64,000 nucleotides of DNA from Alphaproteobacteria bacterium MedPE-SWcel (lineage in GTDB: Bacteria > Pseudomonadota > Alphaproteobacteria > Rhodobacterales > Rhodobacteraceae): the NCBI GenBank assembly GCA_001874255.1, contig MPDC01000008.1, forward strand, positions 62,001 through 126,000, in the 5' to 3' direction. Under the pieces are notes generated by a model. That model saw only the letters and a list, made by a program, of their open reading frames with translations, had not been told where the DNA came from and did no database searches. Shown here piece by piece: positions 1-7,932 of this stretch; positions within the stretch are counted from its first letter, which is position 1; every line of letters starts with the position of its first letter. Position numbers and translations under genes: made by a program.

Positions 1-17
1 TTGAAATTGAGGCAAAA

Positions 18-230
18 CTAGCCCCTCTTGTTACACAATTCCTTGGGATCGACGCCAAGAGCAATCGCGATCCGCTCCAGAACATCGAGTGATGCTGAAT
101 CTTTAGCGAGTTCGATCTCGCTGATATAGCTGCGATCCACGTCCGCAGCTAAGCCTAGCTGTTCTTGGCTCAAACCTCTGGAATTTCTTAGATTCCGGAT
201 ATTTAACCCTACTCGTTCCCGAAAATTCAT
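18..230 (-). CDS. XRE-family helix-turn-helix regulator, small
   Basis: A 70-residue protein that is almost entirely one Cro/C1-type helix-turn-helix domain (about residues 7-62, with the recognition region around LSQEQLGLAADVDRSYISEI). It has no effector or peptidase domain, so it is probably a simple DNA-binding repressor or controller of the type found in prophages, integrative elements and restriction-modification loci. A perfect 12-bp palindrome (267-278) lies about 40 bases upstream and is a natural candidate for its own operator. The gene is transcribed away from the secreted-protein gene at 389. It sits in the presumed island remnant left of tRNA-Cys. The fold is clear; the target is unknown. 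Confidence 0.85.
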   Translation of the reverse strand: MNFRERVGLNIRNLRNSRGLSQEQLGLAADVDRSYISEIELAKDSASLDVLERIAIALGVDPKELCNKRG

Positions 231-266
231 GACCTGTATTCGGCCAGATCACAAGAACCACTCTAC

Positions 267-278
267 GGAATATATTCC
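267..278. promoter_or_regulatory. Perfect 12-bp palindrome, candidate operator of the XRE regulator
   Basis: GGAATATATTCC reads the same on both strands. It lies in the divergent gap between the XRE gene (start at 230) and the gene at 389. Position and symmetry suggest an autoregulatory site. This is inference from the sequence only. Confidence 0.4.
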
Positions 279-388
279 ACAAAACGCGCGCGAGCCTCAC
301 AAAGAGTATGCTCGCATATGGTGTAAAGGCAGAGAGTGGCGGTAGGGTAACAGTAGTACAATAATGTAATCAAAAGGCGTGAATTGAT

Positions 389-1030
389 ATGCGGTGCAGA
401 TTCATCAGGAATTGGCTCGGCGGGGTCGCTATGGCTTTGCTTTCAACCGTGGCTCCACAAACGGCGAAAGCCTATCAGGTCGATTGTGCCATTCTGCTTT
501 GCCTGGCCGGTGGGTGGCCCGCGTCAGCAGAATGTGCCCATGCCAGTGCTGTGTTTATCCGCCGGATTACGCCCTGGCCGATTGAGCCGCCGTTGCAAAT
601 CTGGCGTTGCCCGATGGGTGTTTCGGAGCGCGCACCGCTGCAAAGCACGGTCCTGAAAATCTGGGAGGCCAGCAATCAAGCTGGCCAGTCGCGCGCCCAA
701 GTCATTCTGGCACAGGTGGTCGAAGGCGGTGCCGACATCGACATCAGTGGCTTGGAGTTCGATTTCGTGCGCTCGATCCGTGTTTGGGATGTGCGGCACT
801 ATAGCCATCGCGAGCGCGGTCGCGACGATGATTGCTCTGAGAGTTACAACATGCGCCTCGGGACCTACGGCACACAAGGCGAATTCGGCTGGCAACGCAC
901 AACACCAGCGGCCGCTCCACAATGGGTTCTGCCGTCACGGCGCTGTTCGTCGTCAAGCTGGCGTCGCGGGGTCGGTGTCGAATGGGAAGATCACGAAGGC
1001 AACCATGGATATGAGTGGGTGGCCTACTAA
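389..1030 (+). CDS. Secreted protein of unknown function
   Basis: A 213-residue protein with a plausible N-terminal signal peptide: Arg-rich start, hydrophobic GGVAMALLSTVA, then an Ala-x-Ala cleavage region at AKAYQ (about residues 28-33). The mature part has several Cys residues and a Trp/Pro-rich stretch (ITPWPIEPPLQIWRCPMG) near residues 60-77, and it ends in an acidic/aromatic tail. From memory, proteins with this Cys- and Trp-rich section occur on alphaproteobacterial plasmids and integrative elements, but I cannot name a function. The start at 389 has only a distant AAAGG. An internal Met (MALLST, position 431) is an alternative. It lies in the island-like left end. Confidence 0.6.
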   Translation: MRCRFIRNWLGGVAMALLSTVAPQTAKAYQVDCAILLCLAGGWPASAECAHASAVFIRRITPWPIEPPLQIWRCPMGVSERAPLQSTVLKIWEASNQAGQSRAQVILAQVVEGGADIDISGLEFDFVRSIRVWDVRHYSHRERGRDDDCSESYNMRLGTYGTQGEFGWQRTTPAAAPQWVLPSRRCSSSSWRRGVGVEWEDHEGNHGYEWVAY

Positions 1031-1032
1031 GG

Positions 1033-1338
1033 CTATTCGCCGATGTCCTTCATACGTTCTGCGATATCGCCCGCAATGCGCTCATACAGGGCGGCTTGCT
1101 TGTCCCTAGGAGAGCCAGGCTTCGGGTTCCTTCGACGGATGCGTTTGGCAAGCCAGAACAGCAGCCGGGCTGCTGGATCAGACGTCGCATCCGGTTCTGT
1201 GGCCGGATACTTCTCCTCTAGGGCGACGACGATTTCCTGGGACAGGCTGCGCCGGTTGAGGGAGGCATGCGTTTCCAGACGCTTCTTCAGCGCGGCAGGA
1301 AGCAAGAGTTTGAATTGGAGCAAAGCTTCTTCTTTCAT
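1033..1338 (-). CDS. Arc/CopG-like ribbon-helix-helix DNA-binding protein
   Basis: About 101 residues from the chosen start at 1338. The N-terminal 45 residues (MKEEALLQFKLLLPAALKKR and the following helices) match the Arc-type ribbon-helix-helix pattern: a beta strand QFKLLLP followed by two helices with RSLSQEIVVALEE. The C-terminal half is basic (AKRIRRRNPKPGS) and probably helical. An upstream ATG at 1380 with AAAAGGA before it would give 115 residues, but it would put one of two operator-like palindromes inside the coding region, so I prefer 1338. It is divergent from a second RHH gene at 1408 and shares a short promoter region with it. It is probably an autorepressor of the island remnant. 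Confidence 0.75.
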   Translation of the reverse strand: MKEEALLQFKLLLPAALKKRLETHASLNRRSLSQEIVVALEEKYPATEPDATSDPAARLLFWLAKRIRRRNPKPGSPRDKQAALYERIAGDIAERMKDIGE

Positions 1339-1349
1339 GATTCCATGAT

Positions 1350-1389
1350 GGACAATATTTGTCCTCAATGATATGGACATTTAATGTCC
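1350..1389. promoter_or_regulatory. Twin 15-bp palindromes between two RHH genes
   Basis: GGACAATATTTGTCC (1350-1364) and GGACATTTAATGTCC (1375-1389) share GGACA/TGTCC arms around an AT-rich centre. Their centres are 25 bp apart, a little over two helical turns. They fill the divergent promoter region of the two ribbon-helix-helix genes, as expected for a cooperative RHH operator. Confidence 0.55.
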
Positions 1390-1407
1390 TTTTGTTGAAG
1401 TGTAAAT

Positions 1408-1722
1408 ATGAAGACAACCCAATTCAAACTGAACCTACCAGCGGACGTGAAAGCCTGGCTTGAAGAAGAAGCTGTGCGGAACTTGCGCTCGCAAGGCGCT
1501 CAGGTGGTGTCTTGTCTGCGGGCAGCCATGTCGCGGCAGGAAGCCGTGGGTGACCAGCACGCCCTTCGCTACAGAGGCGTCATGGAACTGGCTTGGTCCG
1601 GGTGTGATGACGATGAAATCGCGAGTTTTAGCGGCCACACCACCAAGGCCATGATCGTCAAGTACGCCGGTGAAGCGCGGCAGATTATGAGGGCGAGACA
1701 AGCCGCAGCCAAACGCAAGTGA
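1408..1722 (+). CDS. Arc-like RHH domain fused to the C-terminal end of a tyrosine integrase
   Basis: A 104-residue protein in two parts. Residues 1-45 look like an Arc-type ribbon-helix-helix domain (TTQFKLNLPADVKAWLEEEA). Residues about 51-104 look like the last part of a phage-type tyrosine recombinase: HALR fits the catalytic HxxR box, then SGCDDDEIASFSGHTTKAM carries the next catalytic His (GH), and VKYAGEARQ carries the Tyr nucleophile, with usual spacing from R to the conserved Cys and GH. The first catalytic Arg, the Lys and the core-binding domain are missing, so it cannot be an ordinary recombinase. It ends about 80 bases from the 3' end of tRNA-Cys. It is either a deletion fusion of an RHH gene to an integrase tail or a domesticated chimera. 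Confidence 0.65.
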   Translation: MKTTQFKLNLPADVKAWLEEEAVRNLRSQGAQVVSCLRAAMSRQEAVGDQHALRYRGVMELAWSGCDDDEIASFSGHTTKAMIVKYAGEARQIMRARQAAAKRK

Positions 1723-1802
1723 ACGAAGCCTGACCACAACAAGAACCTGATACCGTCAGTGATGCCGAGGAAACGAGAGAATGCATAAGTCATTGAATTT
1801 GT

Positions 1803-1876
1803 TGGAGGCGAGTACCGGAATCGAACCGGTGTACACGGATTTGCAATCCGCTGCGTCACCACTCCGCCAACTCGCC
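1803..1876 (-). tRNA. tRNA-Cys (anticodon GCA)
   Basis: On the minus strand a 74-nt cloverleaf can be folded. The acceptor stem GGCGAGT pairs with ACTCGCC, the T-arm contains GGTTCGATTCC, and the anticodon loop ATTGCAAAT has GCA (positions 1842-1844). The 3' CCA is encoded at 1803-1805. The 3' end points towards the integrase fragment, as at a typical tRNA attachment site. Confidence 0.95.
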
Positions 1877-2499
1877 TTTTCAATCACTTGACCGTGGCGG
1901 GTGGTGTCCTGCCACATAGTGTGCCTCGCTGTCTATTAATGTTCAGGTTCATTCGCAAGAGGCAAAAAGCCCATCTGGCGGGAAAATCTCTCAGCGGCAG
2001 TGTGCCTATGTTTCCGCGGCACCATGGCGACAAGACGGCGCCATATTCTCTCGCGGTACGGCCGTAGTCGCATCGCGGCGCGGGCAAAATGCGGGGCAGC
2101 GCGCAATCTCGTCGTTCAGATATAAGATCTCCGGACTTCGGCGTGAAACCATCGCACTGCCTGCCCCATGGGCGACGCCTGCCCCCAGCCATGGAGCCTC
2201 CGCAAGACGGAAGCGAGCGAGCCGACCGGTGGCCATTTGACCGAAAGGAACCCAGCCATTGCACGCGGCATGCCTGCTTGGGCAACCTATATCAATGCCG
2301 AGCAACTGGCAGGCCATGTCGACCCCGGCGCCGAGGCTGTGGCGCGGTTGTTTGAACAATTGTCTGCCCGCCTCAGGAAAGATTGAGAAACGGCCCCGGC
2401 CCGCAGGCCCGCGTCCTTGATGAAGGTAAAAAACGCGGCGACCCCGCCATTTGACCAACTGACCGATTGGGCCCCTGCCGCGACCACCTGCGGTACGCG
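1877..2499. other. Gene-poor stretch, possible decayed DNA
   Basis: No convincing gene lies between tRNA-Cys and the YcaQ-like gene. A plus-strand open frame ending at 2386 (from about 2168 or 2270, ending in a helical LFEQLSARLRKD) has acceptable composition but no recognisable family and no good ribosome binding site. It may be the tail of a degraded gene. Confidence 0.4.
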
Positions 2500-3738
2500 T
2501 CACCGGCCAGTGCTGTGCGTCGCAGCCGGGGCGCGCAACCACCCGTCGGTGAAATCGGTCTCCTCGGCGCCGACCAGGCCGCCAATCCGCACCAGCTCCG
2601 CCTTCAGCCCCGCGGTTCGGCCCTTGCCCATACGCACGCCCGCTTCTGGCCAGAAGGCACGAACGACCTGTGTAGTGCCGACACGTTTGACATCGAGGCG
2701 ACCGATCAAACGGTCGCCTTGCAGTACCGGATAGACATAGTAGCCATACTGGCGTTTGGCTTCGGGGACGAAAATCTCGATCCGGAAATGAAACCCAAAC
2801 AGCCGTTCGGCACGCGCCCGGTCGCGCAGAGCCGGATCAAAGGGCGAGAGCAAACGGACCCGCGACGAGGGATCCGGCAGGCCAGACAGCTCCGCCAGAG
2901 CCGCCTCGGTGGCAAAGCTGCGCCGCCGCGCACCCTGCGCCATCTCGATATCGACCTCGACGATACGACCCGCCGCAAGCGCCCGGGCGCACCAGATCCT
3001 GGCCTCCTCGCGGGTGACAATCTCGAAGAAGGCGGCCAGTTCTCCACTGGTGGCAAAGCCAAGCCGCTGCAAGGCCTGCATCATCGCCCAGTCAATAATT
3101 TCGGCCTCATCCCTGTGATCGTTCAGGCAGTGCTGTGGAATGACGCGCTCCGTCAGGTCATAGTACTTTCGAAATCCCCGCCGATGGCAAATGGACAGCC
3201 GACCGGAGCGCCACAGAAATTCCAGAGCCGTTTTGGACGGATGCCAGTCCCACCACCCGGAAAAGGTACCTTTTTCATCGCCCCTGATCTCATCGTTCCT
3301 GAGATCCAGCGAGCAGGTCGGGCCGAAATCCGCAACGTGGCGCAGCACGGCTTCGGCCTCTGTTTCCCACATGCCACGACGGTCTGCCGACCAGCGCGTC
3401 CGGATCCGGGCCTCGTCGCGCGCAAACTTCAGCCGCCACATCGGATAGTATCCCATTGGAATGACCGCCGCGTCGTGGGTCCAATGTTCAAAAGCACTGC
3501 GCCTGCGCGCCACCAGCCGGTCAAGAGCCTGCGGCCGATACTGGCTGCGTCGGGACCACAGAATAAGGTCATGCGCCCGGGCCAGCGTGTTGACGCTGTC
3601 AACCTGAACAAAGCCAAGCCGGTCAAGGACGTCTTCCAGATCCTTGCCCGTGCCCGGCCCCGCCTTCGGCCGCAACAGCAGATGCCGGTCCAGAAACAGA
3701 CGGCGGGCGGTTGAATTGTCAATCACGGGACGTGCCAT
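2500..3738 (-). CDS. YcaQ-family DNA glycosylase-like winged-helix protein
   Basis: A 412-residue protein matching the length and pattern of the YcaQ/AlkX family (DUF1006, HTH_42). Family members unhook DNA interstrand crosslinks and excise bulky alkylated purines. Visible hallmarks are the N-terminal winged-helix part (RRLFLDRHLL, then LGFVQVDSVNTLARAHDLIL), the FEHWTHDAAVIP segment, a central LTERVIP, and a C-terminal LLSPFDPALRDRARAERLFG, QYGYYVYPVL and GRLDVKR series. The window shows a GTG at 3744 and an ATG at 3738; I chose the ATG. It stands alone and is divergent from the Hint-domain gene. The family call is firm; the in vivo substrate is inferred. Confidence 0.9.
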   Translation of the reverse strand: MARPVIDNSTARRLFLDRHLLLRPKAGPGTGKDLEDVLDRLGFVQVDSVNTLARAHDLILWSRRSQYRPQALDRLVARRRSAFEHWTHDAAVIPMGYYPMWRLKFARDEARIRTRWSADRRGMWETEAEAVLRHVADFGPTCSLDLRNDEIRGDEKGTFSGWWDWHPSKTALEFLWRSGRLSICHRRGFRKYYDLTERVIPQHCLNDHRDEAEIIDWAMMQALQRLGFATSGELAAFFEIVTREEARIWCARALAAGRIVEVDIEMAQGARRRSFATEAALAELSGLPDPSSRVRLLSPFDPALRDRARAERLFGFHFRIEIFVPEAKRQYGYYVYPVLQGDRLIGRLDVKRVGTTQVVRAFWPEAGVRMGKGRTAGLKAELVRIGGLVGAEETDFTDGWLRAPAATHSTGR

Positions 3739-3744
3739 TCGCAC

Positions 3745-4160
3745 AGTCTATTCCCTACCTATTCCATTCCCTACCTATTGCCTGAGCCGACACAAAAACC
3801 AACAATCACCGGCTCGACACCATCACAGTTCAGACCCTTCCGTCACGCGACAGTGGCCCTCGCCCCCTCGCTGCGGCAGGCGAAATGCGAAAAACCCATA
3901 AAAAATGGCGCAACGACGGCGGGGGCGGTGTTCATCCCTGCCCTATTTACTCTGTGTTATCGGTACATCTGTTACGATCGGGATCGTGGCGCCCGTATTT
4001 CCCGGCGTCCGAGCCGCGCTTGTCCCAAGGATTACCCCCTCATGTCGCCCCCCCTCATGTCGCCCATGTCATTCAGACCAGAATACCGGAGCGCCACCCG
4101 ACCCCGGGCGGCACTCGGGACCTCTCGAGCGCGGGGGCGCACAGCTGGCGAGGTCTCGCC
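3745..4160. other. Intergenic region between the ycaQ-like and Hint-domain genes
   Basis: About 415 bases without a supported gene. The Hint-protein frame stays open upstream to 3885, but that part is basic and low in hydrophobic residues, as expected of a chance extension. It holds a 14-bp direct repeat at 3750-3779 and repeated CATGTCGCCC near 4040-4070. No clear promoter was seen. Confidence 0.5.
3750..3779. repeat. Direct repeat, 14 bp x 2
   Basis: ATTCCCTACCTATT occurs at 3750-3763 and again at 3766-3779, separated by CC. It lies just upstream of the ycaQ-like start codon. Confidence 0.8.
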
Positions 4161-4877
4161 ATGGTGAGTTTCTACAGGGGCGGCGGCAAAGGCAAGGGCA
4201 AGGATCACGACGATGACTGCGGCGGGGGCGGCATGCCCTGCTTCACCCCCGGGGTGCGTCTTGCCACGAAACGGGGGGCGTTGGCAGTCGAGGACCTGCG
4301 CCCGGGCGATATGCTGCAAACGGCAGACAATGGCTATCAGCCGGTGCTCTGGGTTGGTCGGCGCGATCTGACCCCGGCAGAGCTGGACTTGATGCCGGAA
4401 CTGCGACCGATCAAAATCCGCCCGGACAGCCCTCTGGGCAACAGCGGCGCCATCCTTGTCTCGCCGCAGCATCGGTTTTTCATACGGCGGGCCTTGCTGG
4501 GGGATCTATCCTCCCTGCGGGAGAGTTTTCTGCGGGCCCGCCTGATCTGTCAGGTCGCCCCGCAGACAGCCAGCGTCCAGACGACGGACAGGGGCATCAG
4601 CTATCTCCATGTTCTGACCCCGCGGCATGAGGTGATTTTCGCCGATGGGGTGGCCACTGAAACCCTGTGGCCGGGACCGATGGCCCTGCGCGGACTGTCA
4701 GCGCGGGATCAGCATGAATTGTTCACCCTCTTCCCTGACCTGGAGGCGGTGATGACGGCCGGCGCCTCCCGTAAAATCGACGATGACCGGGCGCTTGTAC
4801 GCAGCGCCTACGGCGCGCTCGCGCGTCCGGATCTGACCGGCGCTGATCTGCGCGCTTTGAATTTCAAGCCCCAATGA
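4161..4877 (+). CDS. Hint (Hedgehog/intein) domain protein
   Basis: From the ATG at 4161 the product has 238 residues. The first 25 are a Gly/Lys/Asp/His-rich leader (YRGGGKGKGKDHDDD). The Hint domain then starts at CFTPGVRLAT with the nucleophile Cys at about residue 27. It continues through VEDLRPGDMLQTADNG, VLWVGRR and VSPQHRFFIR, the histidine region typical of Rhodobacteraceae Hint_2 proteins, and YLHVLTPRHEVIFADGV. Such domains can cleave or rearrange the peptide bond before the Cys. Here almost nothing precedes it, so any cleavage would release only the short charged leader. It is flanked by unrelated genes and stands alone. The substrate or partner is unknown. Confidence 0.8.
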   Translation: MVSFYRGGGKGKGKDHDDDCGGGGMPCFTPGVRLATKRGALAVEDLRPGDMLQTADNGYQPVLWVGRRDLTPAELDLMPELRPIKIRPDSPLGNSGAILVSPQHRFFIRRALLGDLSSLRESFLRARLICQVAPQTASVQTTDRGISYLHVLTPRHEVIFADGVATETLWPGPMALRGLSARDQHELFTLFPDLEAVMTAGASRKIDDDRALVRSAYGALARPDLTGADLRALNFKPQ

Positions 4878-5105
4878 CCTCCGTTTCGCCCGGACAAAGC
4901 GTCGCACATCGGGCTTTGATATATAGAAATTTACAACTCCGCGCGTTCAGCCGGAAATTGATTTACAATTAAAGCCTTCCTTTCCCGTAACTTATTCCCT
5001 TATTTTCAACTCGCATTATGATCCCTCACAGGATGGAGAAGGTTTGACTCTGTGCGCGGTTCCGTGTGGAGTTCAAGCTGACAGATTAGTGAGGGAGGAC
5101 CTGCC

Positions 5106-7064
5106 ATGACCACGCCAGAGAGCGCGGTGTATCCGCCGTCCGAGGACATCGTGAAAAACGCCCATGTGGATGCGGCCAAATACGAGGCGCTTTATGCCGC
5201 CTCGCTGGAGAACCCGGATGCGTTCTGGGCCGACCAGGCAAAGCGGATCAGCTGGATGAAACCCTTCAGCAAGGTCAAGAATGTCTCGTTCGACTTTGGC
5301 AATGTGGATATCAACTGGTTCGAAGACGGCACCCTGAATGTCAGCGAGAACTGTATCGACCGCCATCTTGCAAGCCGCGGCGACCAGACCGCGATCATCT
5401 GGGAGCCGGATGATCCAACCGAGGACGCCCGGCACATCTCCTATACGGAGCTGCACCAGAAGACCTGCCAGATGGCCAATGTGCTGACCGACATGGGCGT
5501 GACCAAGGGCGACCGGGTGGTGATTTACCTGCCGATGATCCCCGAGGCCGCCTATGCGATGCTGGCCTGCGCCCGGATCGGCGCGATCCATTCCATTGTT
5601 TTTGCAGGCTTCAGCCCCGACGCGCTGGCGGCCCGCGTGAACGGCAGCGAGGCCAAGGTGGTGATCACCGCCGATGAGGCCCCGCGCGGCGGCCGCAAGA
5701 CGGCGCTGAAATCCAACGCCGACGCCGCTCTGCTGCATTGCAAGGACACGGTAAAATGCCTGGTGGTGAAACGCACAGGGGGCCAGACCACCTGGATCGA
5801 GGGGCGCGACCATGACTACAACGCCCTGGCACAGACTGCGGGCGATGACTTCACGCCGGTAGAGATGAATGCCGAGGACCCGCTGTTCATCCTCTATACC
5901 TCTGGCTCCACGGGGCAGCCCAAAGGCGTCGTCCACTCCACCGGAGGCTATCTGGTCTATGCCGCCCTCACCCATGAGGTGACCTTTGATTACCACGACG
6001 GCGACATCTACTGGTGTACGGCCGATGTGGGCTGGGTGACCGGCCACAGCTATATCGTCTACGGACCGCTGGCCAATGGCGCCACGACGCTGATGTTTGA
6101 AGGCGTGCCCACCTACCCCGATGCCGGGCGGTTCTGGGCTGTCTGCGAAAAGCACAGGGTGAACCAATTCTACACGGCGCCGACTGCGATCCGTGCCCTG
6201 ATGGGTCAGGGTCCGGAATTTGTCGAGAAATACGACCTCTCCGATCTCAGGATCCTCGGCACCGTCGGCGAGCCGATCAACCCCGAGGCCTGGAACTGGT
6301 ACAATGACGTGGTGGGCAAAGGGAAATGCCCGATCGTTGACACCTGGTGGCAGACCGAAACCGGGGGCCACCTGATGACCCCGCTGCCGGGCGCGCATGC
6401 GACCAAACCGGGCGCGGCGATGAAACCCTTCTTCGGGATCGAGCCGGTGGTTCTGGATCCCCAGTCCGGCACCGAGATCACCGGCAACGGCGTCGAGGGT
6501 GTCCTGTGTATCAGGGACAGCTGGCCGGGTCAGATGCGCACCGTCTGGGGCGACCACGAGCGGTTCGAGAAGACGTATTTCTCGGACTACAAGGGCTATT
6601 ACTTTACCGGCGATGGCTGCCGACGTGACGACGGCGGCGATTACTGGATCACGGGCCGCGTCGACGATGTGATCAACGTCTCTGGCCATCGGATGGGGAC
6701 CGCCGAAGTCGAAAGCGCGCTGGTGGCGCATGCCGCCGTGGCCGAAGCCGCAGTTGTGGGCTATCCCCATGAAATCAAGGGACAAGGCATCTATTGCTAT
6801 GTCACCTTGATGAACAACCGCGAGCCCTCGGAGGCGTTGATGAAGGAATTGCGCCAGTGGGTCCGCACCGAAATCGGCCCGATTGCCTCGCCGGATGTGA
6901 TCCAATGGGCACCGGGCCTGCCGAAGACACGGTCCGGCAAGATCATGCGCCGTATCCTGCGCAAGATTGCCGAAAACGACTTTGGTGGCCTCGGCGACAC
7001 ATCGACACTGGCCGATCCGTCGGTTGTCGACGATCTGATCAAAAACCGCGCCGAGAAAGGGTGA
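5106..7064 (+). CDS. acsA: Acetyl-CoA synthetase (AMP-forming)
   Basis: A 652-residue ANL-superfamily ligase that activates acetate to acetyl-CoA through an acetyl-AMP intermediate in the cytoplasm. Visible motifs are the P-loop [11 protein letters not shown] (about residues 264-274), [14 protein letters not shown] (about 311), [10 protein letters not shown] (about 413), the hinge region with [17 protein letters not shown], and the C-terminal [11 protein letters not shown] with the catalytic and acetylatable Lys near 611. Length matches Acs. A good GGGAGG precedes the ATG. The adenylate kinase gene follows after 6 bases. That pairing makes sense because Acs produces AMP, which Adk recycles. 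An SSF-histidine kinase of the type that controls acs in other bacteria lies about 20 kb away. Confidence 0.97.
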   Translation: MTTPESAVYPPSEDIVKNAHVDAAKYEALYAASLENPDAFWADQAKRISWMKPFSKVKNVSFDFGNVDINWFEDGTLNVSENCIDRHLASRGDQTAIIWEPDDPTEDARHISYTELHQKTCQMANVLTDMGVTKGDRVVIYLPMIPEAAYAMLACARIGAIHSIVFAGFSPDALAARVNGSEAKVVITADEAPRGGRKTALKSNADAALLHCKDTVKCLVVKRTGGQTTWIEGRDHDYNALAQTAGDDFTPVEMNAEDPLFILYTSGSTGQPKGVVHSTGGYLVYAALTHEVTFDYHDGDIYWCTADVGWVTGHSYIVYGPLANGATTLMFEGVPTYPDAGRFWAVCEKHRVNQFYTAPTAIRALMGQGPEFVEKYDLSDLRILGTVGEPINPEAWNWYNDVVGKGKCPIVDTWWQTETGGHLMTPLPGAHATKPGAAMKPFFGIEPVVLDPQSGTEITGNGVEGVLCIRDSWPGQMRTVWGDHERFEKTYFSDYKGYYFTGDGCRRDDGGDYWITGRVDDVINVSGHRMGTAEVESALVAHAAVAEAAVVGYPHEIKGQGIYCYVTLMNNREPSEALMKELRQWVRTEIGPIASPDVIQWAPGLPKTRSGKIMRRILRKIAENDFGGLGDTSTLADPSVVDDLIKNRAEKG

Positions 7065-7070
7065 TCTGAC

Positions 7071-7754
7071 ATGAATGTAGACGTTATGACCCGCCCCGCG
7101 GTGCTCATCCTGCTGGGCCCTCCCGGTGCAGGCAAAGGCACCCAGGCCCGGATGCTGCAGGAGAAATTCGGACTGGTGCAGCTCTCGACCGGCGATCTGC
7201 TGCGGGCCGCGGTCGCTGCGGGCACGGCGGCCGGGCAACAGGCCAAGGCGGTGATGGAGGCAGGCGGTCTGGTGTCAGACGACATCGTGATCGCCATCAT
7301 CAAGGATCGCCTGGCCGACGAGGATTGTCGCAATGGCGTCATCCTCGACGGCTTCCCGCGCACCACGGTTCAGGCGCAGGCGCTGGATGCGCTGCTGGCC
7401 TCCACCGGCCAGCGTATCAATGCCGCCATCAGCCTGCAGGTGGATGACACCGCCATGGTGGACCGGATTTCCGGGCGATCGACCTGCGCGGGCTGCGGTG
7501 AGGGCTATCATGACACCTTCAAACCGCCACACGACGACGGCAGTTGCCGCAAATGTGGCAGTCCCGAACTGACCCGACGCGCCGATGACAAGGCGGAAAC
7601 CGTGGCCGGGCGTCTGGACGCCTATCACGCGCAGACCGCCCCGCTGATCACCTACTATGACGCCGCAGGTGTGCTGCAATCGGTCGACGCCATGGCAGAG
7701 ATTGATCAGGTCGCGGGCGACATGGCGACGGTGGTCAAATCCGTCATGAGCTGA
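7071..7754 (+). CDS. adk: Adenylate kinase, zinc-LID type
   Basis: A 227-residue nucleoside monophosphate kinase catalysing AMP + ATP to 2 ADP. The P-loop GPPGAGKGT starts at residue 16, STGDLLR is the AMP-binding segment, and LDGFPRT follows. The LID domain has CAGC and CRKC pairs, so it should bind a structural zinc. An in-frame ATG at 7086 (MTRPAV) is an alternative start. It is probably co-transcribed with acsA and would regenerate ADP from the AMP released by acetate activation. This may be a second, dedicated adk in addition to the copy usually found in ribosomal protein operons; that point is inference. Confidence 0.95.
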   Translation: MNVDVMTRPAVLILLGPPGAGKGTQARMLQEKFGLVQLSTGDLLRAAVAAGTAAGQQAKAVMEAGGLVSDDIVIAIIKDRLADEDCRNGVILDGFPRTTVQAQALDALLASTGQRINAAISLQVDDTAMVDRISGRSTCAGCGEGYHDTFKPPHDDGSCRKCGSPELTRRADDKAETVAGRLDAYHAQTAPLITYYDAAGVLQSVDAMAEIDQVAGDMATVVKSVMS

Positions 7755-7791
7755 TCTCAGGTCCGGATCGCAGCCCTTCCGGATCATAGCG

Positions 7792-7823
7792 AAAAAGGGG
7801 CCCCGGGCGACCGGGGTCTTTTT
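7792..7823 (+). terminator. Rho-independent terminator after acsA-adk
   Basis: CCCCGG-GCGA-CCGGGG (7801-7816) followed by TCTTTTT, with AAAAAG on the other side. It is 40-70 bases past the adk stop. The flanking A and T tracts could let it work in both directions. Confidence 0.8.
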
Positions 7824-7932
7824 GATTTCCGTTGAAACTTGTGGCAGGACGAGAGCGGACATCACGCTCTGGGACGCGCATACGCCAGCCAGATCGTTCC
7901 ATCACATACGGGCAATACGGGTATCTTTCCAA

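Noticed and set aside
2168-2386. Short plus-strand frame between tRNA-Cys and the ycaQ-like gene
   Set aside because: No ribosome binding site or known family. The end (LFEQLSARLRKD) is protein-like, so I mention it only as a possible remnant.
3885-4160. N-terminal extension of the Hint-domain protein
   Set aside because: Low-hydrophobicity, Arg/Pro-rich sequence without a ribosome binding site or domain. The ATG at 4161 is more plausible.
5073-7238. Open frame of over 700 codons on the minus strand opposite acsA
   Set aside because: GC-rich third positions keep the antisense frame open. The translation is rich in His, Arg and Gly with no domain, while acsA on the other strand is unmistakable.
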